From: Sphingobium cyanobacteriorum
GTDB taxonomy: Bacteria; Pseudomonadota; Alphaproteobacteria; Sphingomonadales; Sphingomonadaceae
Direction of reading: 5' to 3'
DNA: 64,000 bases
NCBI RefSeq assembly: GCF_030580935.1
Contig: NZ_JAUQOM010000008.1
Location: forward strand, 62,001-126,000
Below the pieces are notes generated by a model. That model was given only the letters and a program-made list of their open reading frames with translations, searched no databases and was not told the origin of the DNA. The translations under genes and the position numbers were made by a program. Numbering within the stretch: position 1 is the stretch's first letter; each line of letters begins with the position of its first letter. Below are positions 41,560-51,836 of the stretch, one piece after another.

Positions 41560-43524
41560 ATGTTTGCGCACAAACATTTGAAATATTTGGCAGGAGTTCT
41601 TTTGAGCGGTGTGGCGATCACGCCCCTTTCCGCATGGGCGACGCCACGGTTCGACCCGATGTTCGGCGATCATGCGGTGATCCAGCGCGATCATCCGGTA
41701 GTCGTCACCGGCCAGGCCGGTCCCGATGAAATGATTGCGATAACATTTGGGAGTGAGACACGCACGGTGCGCACCGACCGGAAGGGCCGGTTCGAGGCCG
41801 CATTCGCGCCGATCAGCGCAACCGGCCCCGTGCGGCTGGAAGCGCGCGCCGCATCGGGCAGCGTCGCCGCGCAGGATGTGGCGGTAGGGGACGTGTTCCT
41901 GTGTTCGGGCCAGTCCAACATGGAACTGGAAGTGCGCAACGCACAGGATGCGACGACGCAGATTCGCACATCGGCCGACCAGCAGCTTCGGTTGATGCTG
42001 GTGCCGCGCGCCATGGCGGACGAGCCGTTGCGGGATTTCCCGCAGGCACCATCCTGGCGCCCTGCCGCGCCGGACAGCGTGGCCGTGTTTTCCGCCACCT
42101 GTTTCTATATGGCGCGCGAATTGCGCAAGACGGCGAAGGTGCCGGTCGGCGCGATCGCGAGCAGTTGGGGTGGATCGCGGATCAGCCCATGGATGGGCGC
42201 GCGCGCGCAGGCGGCGGTCGGGCAGGGCGCGCAATCGGCACTGGTGTCGCTGCACGGGCGCGACCCCTTCGCCGCTGAACGGGCGGCCAGCGCGCAATGG
42301 GAGGCATGGTGGCGCAAGGAAAGCGGCGATGCGCCCGGCAAGGAACCGTGGCAGCCCGATAGCGGCATCGCCTGGACCCCTGTGCCGCGCATCGGCGCCT
42401 GGGAGGAATGGGGCGTGCCGGCGCTGGCGGCCTTTAACGGCATGGTCTGGTATCGGCGCGAGATTGACCTGACGCCGGCGCAGGCCAGGGCGACCGGCCA
42501 AGTGTCGCTGGGCCTGCTGGACGATGTCGGCCGGGTGTGGATCAACGGCAAGCCGGTCGGCATGAGCGCGCGCAGTTGGCAACCCAGCCGTTTCGACGTG
42601 CCGCCCGGTGTGTTGCAGCCGGGCCGCAATGTGATGATCGTCAATGTACAGGATGGTTATGCCAGTGGCGGCCTGTCCGGCCCGGCGGGGGTGATGACGC
42701 TGTCGCTGGGGCAGGCGGGGGATGTGCCGCTGGGCGACGGGTGGCGCTATGCGGTGGCGACCCGGTCGCCGCCGGGCGCGCCGCGCGTGCCGTGGAGCGA
42801 CACGACCGGCACCGGGACGCTGTATAATGGCATGATCGCGCCGCTGGGGGCGATCGGCCTGAAAGGCGTTGCCTGGTATCAGGGCGAATCCGACGTTGAC
42901 CTGCCCGGCTATGCCGACCGGATGCAGGCGATGATGGCCGATTGGCGTCGGCAGTTCGGGTCGCCCGACCTGCCCTTCGTCGCTGTACAACTGGCGGGCT
43001 ATGGCGATCCGGCCACGACGCCGGTGGACAGTGGCTGGGCGGTGATGCGGCAGGTGCAATATCAGGCGATGGCGCGGGACGATCATGGCGGATTGGCCAC
43101 CGCGATCGACCTGGGCGATCCGTTCGATATTCATCCGGGCGAGAAGCAGGAAGTCGGCCGCCGGCTGGCACGGGCGATGCGGGCGGTCGCCTATGGCGAG
43201 CCGATATCCCGCACCGGGCCGCAGGCCGCGCGGGCGACCGCCACGGCCGATGGTGGTGCGGTGATCGACTTTACCGGGCTGACCGGCGGGCTGCACACGC
43301 GCAGCGCGGCGCAGGCGATCGGCTTTGAACTGTGCGGGGCGGCGGCAGGCAGTTGCCGCTTCGTGAGCGGCAGGATCGAAGGCGGGCGCGTGATCTTGAA
43401 CGGGGATGGCCAGCCAGCGGTCCGGGTACGCCATGCCTGGGCCGGGTCGCCGGTCGTCAACCTCTATGATGAGGCGCCGTTGCCGGTGGGATCGTTCGAA
43501 CTGCCGATCCTGCAGATGCGCTAA
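41560..43524 (+). CDS. Secreted SGNH esterase, sialate O-acetylesterase / CE20-like
   Basis: A 654-residue secreted esterase with a signal peptide to about SAWA. The SGNH block I Ser is in LCSGQSNMELE, and the Asp/His dyad in DIHPGEKQEVGRRLA. Between them a jelly-roll insert (MVWYRREIDLTPAQ to VNVQDGY) resembles the sugar-binding domain in CE20 xyloglucan/xylan acetylesterases and in sialate O-acetylesterases. In this locus acetyl removal from plant polysaccharide is more likely than sialate turnover. ATG 41560 has AGAGGAG 9 bp upstream; an ATG at 41536 lacks a site. It is monocistronic and ends at a strong convergent hairpin. Confidence 0.87.
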   Translation: MFAHKHLKYLAGVLLSGVAITPLSAWATPRFDPMFGDHAVIQRDHPVVVTGQAGPDEMIAITFGSETRTVRTDRKGRFEAAFAPISATGPVRLEARAASGSVAAQDVAVGDVFLCSGQSNMELEVRNAQDATTQIRTSADQQLRLMLVPRAMADEPLRDFPQAPSWRPAAPDSVAVFSATCFYMARELRKTAKVPVGAIASSWGGSRISPWMGARAQAAVGQGAQSALVSLHGRDPFAAERAASAQWEAWWRKESGDAPGKEPWQPDSGIAWTPVPRIGAWEEWGVPALAAFNGMVWYRREIDLTPAQARATGQVSLGLLDDVGRVWINGKPVGMSARSWQPSRFDVPPGVLQPGRNVMIVNVQDGYASGGLSGPAGVMTLSLGQAGDVPLGDGWRYAVATRSPPGAPRVPWSDTTGTGTLYNGMIAPLGAIGLKGVAWYQGESDVDLPGYADRMQAMMADWRRQFGSPDLPFVAVQLAGYGDPATTPVDSGWAVMRQVQYQAMARDDHGGLATAIDLGDPFDIHPGEKQEVGRRLARAMRAVAYGEPISRTGPQAARATATADGGAVIDFTGLTGGLHTRSAAQAIGFELCGAAAGSCRFVSGRIEGGRVILNGDGQPAVRVRHAWAGSPVVNLYDEAPLPVGSFELPILQMR

Positions 43525-43541
43525 AGTACGATGCGTTTAGG

Positions 43542-43584
43542 TTGCCCCGCTCCGTCCTTGCGCGCGCAGGACGGAGCGGGGCAA
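43542..43584. terminator. Perfect 17-bp convergent hairpin
   Basis: TTGCCCCGCTCCGTCCT (43542-43558) is exactly complementary to 43568-43584, with a 9-nt GC-rich loop. It lies between the esterase (+, ends 43524) and GH127 (-, ends 43629) and can act on both transcripts. Confidence 0.8.
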
Positions 43585-43628
43585 TCCGTGTCAGGCGCGG
43601 TCCGCCGGGGGCTGATCGATCGGGATGT

Positions 43629-45950
43629 TCAGCGGGTTTCGATGCTGCGGACGCCATAGAGGACGCTCTTGCCCTTGAGCGCGGTCAGCGTGACGGTGGA
43701 TTGCGCCGCCTGGGTCGGGGGCAGCGGATAGTCGGCCACCAGCCATTCGTTCCGGGCACGCCGTTCGCGTCGTTCGACCGCGACCTCCCGACCATCGACG
43801 CTGATCCGCATCATCCTGTCCGTGTCGTTGCCCCAATAGATGATCTGGAGCGTGGCGGGGCCGGGGCGGCGCTGGATGGTGAACCGCATCTGCGCGCCTT
43901 CAGGCAGGGTACGGCTTTTCCTGCCGTAAAATTCGCCGCTTGCGCCGGCGGTGGCGGCAAGGGCGTGGTCGCGTTCGGGCTGCATTTCGCCGATATGGAA
44001 AATGTCGATCGTGCGGCGGGCCAGGTCCGCGCGGGCGGCTTCGGCAGCCTGATAGGCGGTGCGTTCCCTGGCCCAGCTTTCCGGCGTGAAGGTGCGGAAA
44101 TAGACGGCCGCGCGCCGGTCATAAAGCGGGTAGAAGGGCATGAGGCGATGCTGTTGCCCCAGTACGTCGGTCGTCCGGTAGCGGTGCGGCTGGTTTTGCG
44201 GGATCAGCGCGTCGCGGGGGTCGCTGCGCATCAGCAGGGCGGGGGCAGGACCGTCGAACCGGGCATCGGCGGCACCCAGATCGGCCGCCAGCGCCAGGGG
44301 GCCGCTCATATAGGCACAGGTGTCGGGCGCGCCCGGCAGCGGTTCGGCGCGCAGCGTCATGGGGATGGTGATCGCCACGCGATCGCCCGTGCGCCAGCGC
44401 CGCCCGATCCGCCAATAGCCGTCCTGCACGTCCGCGTCGACCGGCCCGCCATTGAGGGCGATGGTCGCGCCATCGGCCCAGGCCGGGCGACGGATCGCGA
44501 GAGAAACGGGACGCCGGGGCGCGCGGGTGATGGTCAGGGTGACGGCCCCGTCCTGCGGATAGGCGGTGTCGAGGTCGAGCATCATCCCGTCCGGCAGATC
44601 GAGCGTCGAGGGGATGAAGAGATTGACGAACAGCGTCGATCCGTCATGCCAGTAAATGGAATCGGCATGTTTGGCATGGCTTTCCATGCCCGATCCGACA
44701 CAGCACCAGAAGCTGGCGTCGGGCGTGGAATAGTCGCGCCTGGCGCCCGCCTCCATCGGCATGAAATAGACGAACTGGCCGGTGTCGGGCCGCTGGTGCG
44801 CGAGCATATGGTTGATTTGCGTGCGTTCATAATAATCGAACCAGTCGCCGCTGGGGGACCAGCTATAAAGATGACGGGTCAGTTTGAGCATATTGTAGCT
44901 GTTGCACGCTTCGCAGGTGGCCGTGGTCAGTTGTTCACCCTGCCGGTCGGGCTGGCCGAAATGTTCACGTTCCGAATTGCCGCCGATGACATAGCTGTGG
45001 TGGTCGAGGACCGTGCGATGGAAGAAGCGCGCGGCATCGGCATCCTGCGGGTTGCCGGTCAGTTCGTGCAGCCGGGCGAGGCCGATGATCTTGGGAATCT
45101 GCGTGTTGGCGTGCAGCCCGGCCAGCCTGTCCTGCCCCCGGACCAGCGGATCGACAATGGCATGATGCCGCAATCTTTCCGCGACGGCGCGCCAGCGGGG
45201 GTCGCCTGTCAGTGCATGGAGTTCGGCATAGCTTTCCAGGATGCCGCCATGTTCGACCGACAAGATCCGTTGCACCTGATCGTCCGACAGGGCCTCCACG
45301 ATCGTCGCGAAATAGGCGGCGATGCCGCGCACGATCGGCAATGCGGCCTGGCGCCCGGCCAGGCGATGCGCGTCGATCAGGCCGGCCATGATCTTGTGCA
45401 GGGCGTAAATCGGCACCCAGGCACCGTTGAGTTCCCAGGTCGTGCGGATATCGCCGCGCCGCAATTCCTCGAACACGATTTTGCCCGGCACGGCGCGGCC
45501 GTCGCGCAGGACCGTCATGCCGCCCAGATAGCCGTCGCCCCCGGCCGCCTGTATCCGCTGCATCGACGCCAGCGTGCGGTCAAGGATGGCGGTCAGTTCC
45601 GGGTCGCCGCTGTTGGCGATCATCAGCGCCATGGCGGACATCCAGTGGCCCAGCGTATGGCCCGCGATACTTTCGCTTTCCCAGCCGCCATAGATCGGGG
45701 CGGGGGCGGGCAGGCCGGCGGAGACATAGAAATTATGCAGCAGCCGTTCGGGATCGAGCGACAGGAGGTAGCGCCGGTTGGCGGCCATGGCGTCGGCATA
45801 GGGCGAGGGTTTGAGCGTGACGTTGCGGGCAGGCACCGGCGCGACCCGCCCCGGCCCGCGCCGGGGGACGGCACGCAGCAGCGCCGGCGACAGGAGCGCG
45901 AACAGACTGGCCGACGACAATATCGTCCGGCGGCTGATGACGGTGATCAT
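43629..45950 (-). CDS. GH127 beta-L-arabinofuranosidase (DUF1680)
   Basis: A 773-residue GH127 enzyme with a toroidal (alpha/alpha)6 domain. The zinc-thiolate active site is complete: TCEACNSYNMLKLTRHL gives the Glu and first Cys, and FWCCVGSGMESHAKH the paired cysteines. The N-terminus SRRTILSSASLFALL looks like a Tat-type signal. It would release beta-L-arabinofuranose, for example from arabino-oligosaccharides or hydroxyproline-linked glycans. ATG 45950 has AGAGGA 8 bp upstream. It is the last gene of the operon GH43-GH43-GH95-GH27-GH127, 37 bp after GH27. Confidence 0.92.
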   Translation of the reverse strand: MITVISRRTILSSASLFALLSPALLRAVPRRGPGRVAPVPARNVTLKPSPYADAMAANRRYLLSLDPERLLHNFYVSAGLPAPAPIYGGWESESIAGHTLGHWMSAMALMIANSGDPELTAILDRTLASMQRIQAAGGDGYLGGMTVLRDGRAVPGKIVFEELRRGDIRTTWELNGAWVPIYALHKIMAGLIDAHRLAGRQAALPIVRGIAAYFATIVEALSDDQVQRILSVEHGGILESYAELHALTGDPRWRAVAERLRHHAIVDPLVRGQDRLAGLHANTQIPKIIGLARLHELTGNPQDADAARFFHRTVLDHHSYVIGGNSEREHFGQPDRQGEQLTTATCEACNSYNMLKLTRHLYSWSPSGDWFDYYERTQINHMLAHQRPDTGQFVYFMPMEAGARRDYSTPDASFWCCVGSGMESHAKHADSIYWHDGSTLFVNLFIPSTLDLPDGMMLDLDTAYPQDGAVTLTITRAPRRPVSLAIRRPAWADGATIALNGGPVDADVQDGYWRIGRRWRTGDRVAITIPMTLRAEPLPGAPDTCAYMSGPLALAADLGAADARFDGPAPALLMRSDPRDALIPQNQPHRYRTTDVLGQQHRLMPFYPLYDRRAAVYFRTFTPESWARERTAYQAAEAARADLARRTIDIFHIGEMQPERDHALAATAGASGEFYGRKSRTLPEGAQMRFTIQRRPGPATLQIIYWGNDTDRMMRISVDGREVAVERRERRARNEWLVADYPLPPTQAAQSTVTLTALKGKSVLYGVRSIETR

Positions 45951-45987
45951 GTGGATATCCTCTTGCGATCTGATGGCATCTGCCCGG

Positions 45988-47919
45988 TCAGCGACGCAGG
46001 GCGGCATCGCCCCAGGTCACAGGGACGGCATTGCCCTGAACGGAGTCAGCGCGGGCGACGAGTTCGATGATGGCGACGCCGCTGACATCTGCGGCCAGCG
46101 ACTGCGGCGCGTCGCCCCGGCGCAGGGGCGTCGTGCCGGCCAGCGGCTTGCCATCCCCGTAGAGGAAGAAGCGCACCGTCTGCCGGCCGTCGAGCGCGCT
46201 GTCGTCCACGCCGACGCTGGCGGTGAAGCGGGCGAAACCCTGGTTGCGCACTTCCAGCCGGGAATTGGCGAGGACGCCGATGCCGGACGCAAAGCCCTTT
46301 CCACCGACGACCAGCGGCTGGTCATAGGGCGTGGCATCCGGCATCGCCCCGCCCCAGCCCGCGTAGATCGGGCGCTCCCCTATGCCGCGCGTGCCGCGCC
46401 AGCCGGGGATGGAGCGGTAGATGGTGGGATCGGGCTGGGGATGGACGACACCGTCGACGGCCGGATTGACGATGGCGGGCTGTTCGGAAAGATAGACGCC
46501 ATCGGCCAGGGCGCGGGTGCCCGTCGCACGGAACACCAGCGTCTGGCGCGGTTCGACGCGCATGTGCATCTCCCCGGTGAAGGCGCTTGCGGTCCCGGTC
46601 CACAGGTCGGTGATGGCGATGCTGCGATCCGCCAGGAATTTCAGGTGATCGGCGGTCAGCACCGCGTCCACCGGGGCGATGCCGCGGTTGAACAGGGCAA
46701 CCGCCTTGTCGCCATTGGCCAGCGTCTTGACCAGAATCTGAAGGCTGTCGCTGTCGAAGGCCAGGATGGCCTGATGACCGGCGGGATCCTGATTGAGGGC
46801 GATGAGGCCGGTGTTGCCGAAAATGTCGAGCAGGGGCCGGGGCGTCGTGCGCAGGTCCGCGCCGATCAGCAGCGGTGCGTTCATCATTGCCCAGAGCGCG
46901 AAATGGGACCGGGCTTCGGTCAGATGATCGACATCGAAATCGCCAGCCCCGATGAAGAGCATGTCAGGATCATTCCATGACCCCGGATGCGCGTAGAATG
47001 CGCGGCGGACGGCGCTGTCATAATTGGTGAGCATCCGGCTCCAGTCGGATGATATGTCATCGCTGGTGCGCGAGATGTTGCCAACATCCTTGCCCCAGGC
47101 GCGGACGTTGGCGCTGCCCCAGATGCAGAGCGAGAGGAGATAGTCGCCATCGGGATTGTGGCGGCGGAGCGACTGGTTGATGTCGGCGAACAGCGCCTGG
47201 ACCGCCGGGATGTTCGAACGGGTGATCGCGCTCTGGTCGATGAGCGGCGCGAGCGCGCGGAAGCGCCCGCTGGTCACGCGCGGTGCATCGGCGGCGAAGG
47301 CGCGAATGCCGCAGCCGTCGACCTTGATCGCGTCGAACCCCCAGTCCGCGAAGAACAGGCGGATGTCCTGGTCGATATGGCCATACAGGCCGACTTCGCG
47401 TTCGGCCACGCTGCCTTCGGGCAACTGGGCGGGGCCGGTGGCATAGGCCTGCGAACAACTGTTGCGGCCAAGGTCGGAATAGATGCCCGCCTTGAACCCC
47501 ATGGCGTGGAGCTTGTCGGTCAGGGGGCGGAAGGAGGGGTCGCCCCGCCCGGTGCGGGCGGACGGGAATTTGTCCGCGCGGATCATCAGCCGTCCGTCAC
47601 GGGTGCGGCGCTGGAGCCACCAGCCATCGTCGATGTTGATATAGCGATAGCCCTTTTGCGCCAGCCCGCTATCGACGATGCGCCGGGCCGATCCCATCAG
47701 CTTGGCTTCGTCTATTTCGGTCGCGAAGGCGTTCCAACTGTTCCAGCCCATGGGCGGCAGGGCGGCCTGGCCCGCCTGATAGGCGCTCCAGCGGCCGGCA
47801 GGCGTGAGCGGATCGGGGCCTTGGGCCGATGGCGGACTTTGCGTTGACGGACTTTGGGCCGATAGGGCCGTCCCGGCGCACAGGAGGGCGAGGGGCAGCA
47901 GGGCGCGGCGCAGGGTCAT
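45988..47919 (-). CDS. GH27 alpha-galactosidase/beta-L-arabinopyranosidase with NPCBM domain
   Basis: A 643-residue secreted GH27 enzyme (signal peptide to about ALSA). Hallmarks are PPMGWNSWNAF, YINIDDGWW, the nucleophile Asp in DAIKVDGCG and the acid/base Asp in TSDDISSDW. From about residue 500 a C-terminal NPCBM-type domain follows (GGKGFASGIGVLANS, VRFFLYGDGKPLA). GH27 members remove alpha-galactose or beta-L-arabinopyranose; which applies is not clear. Its ATG overlaps the GH95 stop by 4 bp. Confidence 0.92.
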   Translation of the reverse strand: MTLRRALLPLALLCAGTALSAQSPSTQSPPSAQGPDPLTPAGRWSAYQAGQAALPPMGWNSWNAFATEIDEAKLMGSARRIVDSGLAQKGYRYINIDDGWWLQRRTRDGRLMIRADKFPSARTGRGDPSFRPLTDKLHAMGFKAGIYSDLGRNSCSQAYATGPAQLPEGSVAEREVGLYGHIDQDIRLFFADWGFDAIKVDGCGIRAFAADAPRVTSGRFRALAPLIDQSAITRSNIPAVQALFADINQSLRRHNPDGDYLLSLCIWGSANVRAWGKDVGNISRTSDDISSDWSRMLTNYDSAVRRAFYAHPGSWNDPDMLFIGAGDFDVDHLTEARSHFALWAMMNAPLLIGADLRTTPRPLLDIFGNTGLIALNQDPAGHQAILAFDSDSLQILVKTLANGDKAVALFNRGIAPVDAVLTADHLKFLADRSIAITDLWTGTASAFTGEMHMRVEPRQTLVFRATGTRALADGVYLSEQPAIVNPAVDGVVHPQPDPTIYRSIPGWRGTRGIGERPIYAGWGGAMPDATPYDQPLVVGGKGFASGIGVLANSRLEVRNQGFARFTASVGVDDSALDGRQTVRFFLYGDGKPLAGTTPLRRGDAPQSLAADVSGVAIIELVARADSVQGNAVPVTWGDAALRR

Positions 47920-50255
47920 GAAAAGTCCTTCAAGGTCAGTGTGACCGGCGTGCCGGCCGTGAGGGACAGGGTGCAGGTTCGTCCATTGAGGCGGATGCGT
48001 CTGTCCCCGTCGCGTTCGGGCCGCAGCATCGCCCGTTCCAGACGGCCATCACGCCACATTATGTCCACGGCGCATCGGTTGCGGGCGCGCAGGCCGGTGA
48101 CATGGCCGGTCGGCCAGGCGCGGGGCAAGGCGGGCAACAGGTCGATCCTGTCGCCATGGCTGTCCATCAGCATTTCGACAATGCCCGCCGCACCGCCGAA
48201 ATTGCCGTCGATCTGAAAGGGCGGATGGGCGTCGAACATGTTGGGATAGGTGCGTTCCGGGCCGAGCAGAAAGCGCAATATGGCGTGGGCATGGTCGCCC
48301 TGCCGCAACCGCGCCCACAGGTTGATGCGCCAGGCGGTGGCCCAGCCGGTCGCCCGGTCGCCCCGGATATCAAGCGTCCGTCGCGCCGCCGTCGCAAGAT
48401 CGGGCGTGCCGTCCGGCGTGATCTGGCGCGACGGGTGGAGGCCATAGAGATGGGAGACATGGCGGTGATCCTGCTCCGGTGCGTCGGCGTCCCAATCCTG
48501 CTGCCATTCCTGCAACTGGCCCTGGCGGCCGATGCGATAGGGGGCAAGGCTGGCGCGGGCGGCCGCCATCTCCGCAACGAAGGCGGCGTCGACGCCCAGG
48601 ATGGCGGCGGCCGCCATCGTCTGCGCGAACAGGTCACGCAATATCGCCATGTCCATGGTTGGCCCGGCGCACAGGGTGCCGCCATGGCCGTGCGGGTTTT
48701 CGGGGCTCATCGACGGGTTGGTGACGAGGAAGCCGGTCATGGGATCGCGTTGCAGCGTATCGAGGAAGAAACGCGCCGCGCCCGCCATCAGGGGATAGAT
48801 GGACGCGAGATAGGCAGCGTCGCGATTATAATCATAATGATCCCACAGATGCGTGCACAGCCATGCGCCGCCGGTCGGCCACAGGCCGAACTGCGCGCCG
48901 TCGATCGGGGCGGTGGCGCGCCACAGGTCGCTATTGTGATGGGCGACCCAGCCGCGCGCGCCATACATGGACCGGGCGGTGCGCGCGCCGGTGACGGCCA
49001 GGTCGCGCACCATGTCGACCAGGGGCGTCACACATTCGCCCAGGGCCGTGGGTTCAGCGGGCCAATAATTCATTTCGGTGTTGATGTTGATCGTATATTT
49101 GGAACCCCAGGGCGGATTGAGGCTGTCGTTCCACAGCCCCTGAAGATTGGCGGGCTGGCCACCGGGGCGGGACGAACAGATCAGCAGATAGCGGGCATAG
49201 TGGAAATAGAGGGCGGCGAGCGCTGGATCATCGCTGGTCTGGGAGGCGGCGATGCGTTCGTCGGTGGGCAGCGCCGCTGCGGGCGTGGTGCCCAGGTCCA
49301 GGCGGACGCGGCGGAACAGGCGCTGGTGCGCGGCGGCGGTGTCGGCGGCCACCGCGGCAAAAGAGCGGGCGCGCATTTTGGAGAGGGTCGCGGCGGTCGT
49401 GGCGAGCGGGTCGCCGCTGATGTCATCGAACCTCCTGTAGCTGGTCGCCATGGCGATGAAGAGGGTCACGGCCTGCGCGCCACGGATGCGGAGGCGGCCG
49501 TCGGGGCCGTGGGTGGCGTGGCCGCTTTCCACCTGCGCCGACAGGCGGGCGGCGAAGCGCATGGCCCCCTCCATGCCCCCGGACGCGCCGTTGCGCCCGG
49601 TCATCAGCAGGCCGCCGGGTCCGTCCGCCACGACCTGAACATCGCGCTGGGGCGAGCGCAGGCCGATATCGACGTTGATCCGCCCTGCGCCGGTTGCCGA
49701 CAGGCGCAGGGCGATGACCTGATCCGCAGGCGAGGCGACGATTTGCCGCACATGGCCCGTGCCGCCGGCCTGGAAACGGGTGGTCGCCATTGCGGTGTCG
49801 AGATCGAGCGCGCGGTGATAGCCGCTGGTCGTCCCAAGGCCGGGAAAGTCCAGGATCAGATCGCCCAGCGTCTGATAGGGCATTTGCGTCAGGGGCTTGC
49901 CTATCAGCATCTGGTTGGCGAGCGCTTCGGCCTCCGCGATCTTCCCGTCGAAGATCAGGGCGCGGACCTTGGGCAGCATCGCCTGCGCGTCCGGGTTGAC
50001 GGGATCATAGGGCTGGCCCGCCCAGAGGGTGCTTTCGTTGAGTTGCAGCCGTTCCTGCGCGATCCCGCCAAAGACCATCGCGCCAAGGCGGCCATTGCCG
50101 ATCGGCAGGGCCTGGGTCCATTGTGCGGCCGGCTGCCGATACCAGAGGCGCAGCGGGTGGGGCGTGCCGGGGGCGCCCTGCGCTGGCAGCCGGGTCGCGA
50201 GCGTCGCCGTGCCCGCCGCCAGCGTCGCCATGGTTTCGCGCCGACTAAGGCTCAT
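47916..50255 (-). CDS. GH95 alpha-L-fucosidase/alpha-L-galactosidase
   Basis: A 779-residue GH95 enzyme. Substrate- and catalysis-linked segments are visible: ININTEMNYWPAE (the paired Asn residues), LQEWQQDWDADAPEQDHRH (catalytic Glu) and IDGNFGGAAGI (the late Asp). The N-terminus SRRETMATLAAG resembles a Tat signal. GH95 enzymes cleave terminal alpha-L-fucose or alpha-L-galactose; the latter decorates complex cereal arabinoxylans and would fit the neighbours. It overlaps GH27 downstream and GH43 upstream by 4 bp each, so expression is translationally coupled. Confidence 0.92.
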   Translation of the reverse strand: MSLSRRETMATLAAGTATLATRLPAQGAPGTPHPLRLWYRQPAAQWTQALPIGNGRLGAMVFGGIAQERLQLNESTLWAGQPYDPVNPDAQAMLPKVRALIFDGKIAEAEALANQMLIGKPLTQMPYQTLGDLILDFPGLGTTSGYHRALDLDTAMATTRFQAGGTGHVRQIVASPADQVIALRLSATGAGRINVDIGLRSPQRDVQVVADGPGGLLMTGRNGASGGMEGAMRFAARLSAQVESGHATHGPDGRLRIRGAQAVTLFIAMATSYRRFDDISGDPLATTAATLSKMRARSFAAVAADTAAAHQRLFRRVRLDLGTTPAAALPTDERIAASQTSDDPALAALYFHYARYLLICSSRPGGQPANLQGLWNDSLNPPWGSKYTININTEMNYWPAEPTALGECVTPLVDMVRDLAVTGARTARSMYGARGWVAHHNSDLWRATAPIDGAQFGLWPTGGAWLCTHLWDHYDYNRDAAYLASIYPLMAGAARFFLDTLQRDPMTGFLVTNPSMSPENPHGHGGTLCAGPTMDMAILRDLFAQTMAAAAILGVDAAFVAEMAAARASLAPYRIGRQGQLQEWQQDWDADAPEQDHRHVSHLYGLHPSRQITPDGTPDLATAARRTLDIRGDRATGWATAWRINLWARLRQGDHAHAILRFLLGPERTYPNMFDAHPPFQIDGNFGGAAGIVEMLMDSHGDRIDLLPALPRAWPTGHVTGLRARNRCAVDIMWRDGRLERAMLRPERDGDRRIRLNGRTCTLSLTAGTPVTLTLKDFS

Positions 50256-51826
50256 GGCTGCACTCCGGCCGGCAGGGTCATGAGGGTGAAGCTGTCAATG
50301 TCGAGATAGCCGCCCGTGGGCGCGGGATTGTAGCAGGAAAGGGCGATCTGCTGTCCCTGGAAGGTGCCGGTGCGCCAGTCGAAGGCGAGTGGGAAGGAAC
50401 CGCCCACATCGGTCCAGCGGCGGTTGTCGAGGCTGTAGGCGGTGCGCCCCTGGCTGGTGTTGAAATCCATGTCGACGCGCAGCCACAGCGTCCGCCCCCG
50501 GATCGGGATGGACGGGACGCGGACCTGCGTTTCGGGGCCAGCGGTCGTGGACCCGGTGAGTTGCATCCGCAGGGCGCGGGCGCCGCGCACGCCGCCGACC
50601 ACCGACAATTGGGCGTTATATTTGCCCAAGGTGCCAAGGCCGCATATGTCGCCGGGCCTGATGCCGCCAATGTCCGCCTTCATCACGGCGCGGGCGCGTG
50701 GTCCCTGCGCCTTTTGCGTCAGCGTGTTGCGGGCGGTCCAGATGCCGTCCGCCTGGGTGGCGTGCAGGCGCAGAAAGCCGGGGCGCTGCCCCAGCGACCA
50801 TCGGCTGTCGTCGGGATTGTGGTTCCATTGCCATTGCAAGCCGAGCCTGGCCGCGGAAAAATCATCGGATGACGGTGGTTCGGCAAAGGGATGGCCCGCA
50901 ATGGGCTTGCGCGAGCGGGCGGGGACATGATCGGGATTGTCGGGCGTGCCCCACCAGGGCCATTCGTCCTTCCAGAAAATCGGGCTGATATTGGTCATGC
51001 GCCCGATCGCGCCGGCATCCACCATGACGAAGCCGTACCAGTTGCCATCGGCCATATCGACGATCGCGCCCTGATGGCCGCCGCTGCTGTCGTCGATGGA
51101 AGGCTTGGTTTCCCATGGTCCCCACAGGCTGCGGGACCGGGACACGGTCATCGCCAGTTTGGACGGGATCGCATTGAAGAGATAATACCAGCCATTGTGC
51201 CGGATGATCTTGGAGCCTTCCGCGCCCTTGTTATAATAGGTTTTCCGGGCGGCGGTGACGGTGGAAAGATCCTTGTCCAGCGTCAGCAGCGTGACCGTGC
51301 CATCGGTGCCGATCGAGGTGCCCAGATAGGCGGTGCCATCCGCATCGATGAAGAGCGCGGGGTCGAACGCTTCGCGATCCAGTTCCCTGTAGGTCCAGGG
51401 GCCGTCGATCCTGGCGGCGCGATAGATGCGGGTCTTGTGCCCCACCGGCGTCACGGCGAGGTAGAAGAGGCCGTTGTGGAAGCGCAGGCTGGCGGCGTAG
51501 AAACCGTGGCGATAGCTGCCGCCCTGTTTGAGGTCATAGCGCAGATCGCCGTCCAGCCGGTCGACCACATGGGTGGCGATGCGCCAGTTCACCAGATCCT
51601 TTGAATGCAGGATGGTGACGCCGGGCGCATTGGCGAAGGTCGTGGTGACGCAATAATAATCGTCACCCACGCGGATGATGTCAGGATCGGGATAGTCGGC
51701 GAACAAGACCGGGTTGCGATAGGTGCCGTCACCCTGGTCGGCGCGCCACACCTGCGCGGGCAGGGCGGCGGCGGTCATGCCGGTGGCGAGGGCAAGAGCG
51801 AGGCGGAGCGTCAACCTGGGCGTCAT
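50252..51826 (-). CDS. GH43 enzyme with C-terminal beta-sandwich, secreted
   Basis: A 524-residue enzyme: signal peptide to about LPA, a GH43 propeller (base Asp in YPDPDIIRVGDDYY, Asp in FDPALFIDADG, acid Glu in EGSKIIRHNGWYYLF) and, from about 330, a concanavalin-like C-terminal domain of the XynB_C/DUF1349 kind. Beta-xylosidase or arabinofuranosidase activity of the GH43_12 type is likely. ATG 51826 is chosen because GAGGAG sits 6 bp upstream, whereas the ATG at 51832 abuts it. It starts 10 bp after the preceding GH43 stop. Confidence 0.9.
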   Translation of the reverse strand: MTPRLTLRLALALATGMTAAALPAQVWRADQGDGTYRNPVLFADYPDPDIIRVGDDYYCVTTTFANAPGVTILHSKDLVNWRIATHVVDRLDGDLRYDLKQGGSYRHGFYAASLRFHNGLFYLAVTPVGHKTRIYRAARIDGPWTYRELDREAFDPALFIDADGTAYLGTSIGTDGTVTLLTLDKDLSTVTAARKTYYNKGAEGSKIIRHNGWYYLFNAIPSKLAMTVSRSRSLWGPWETKPSIDDSSGGHQGAIVDMADGNWYGFVMVDAGAIGRMTNISPIFWKDEWPWWGTPDNPDHVPARSRKPIAGHPFAEPPSSDDFSAARLGLQWQWNHNPDDSRWSLGQRPGFLRLHATQADGIWTARNTLTQKAQGPRARAVMKADIGGIRPGDICGLGTLGKYNAQLSVVGGVRGARALRMQLTGSTTAGPETQVRVPSIPIRGRTLWLRVDMDFNTSQGRTAYSLDNRRWTDVGGSFPLAFDWRTGTFQGQQIALSCYNPAPTGGYLDIDSFTLMTLPAGVQP

Positions 51827-51836
51827 CGCCATCTCC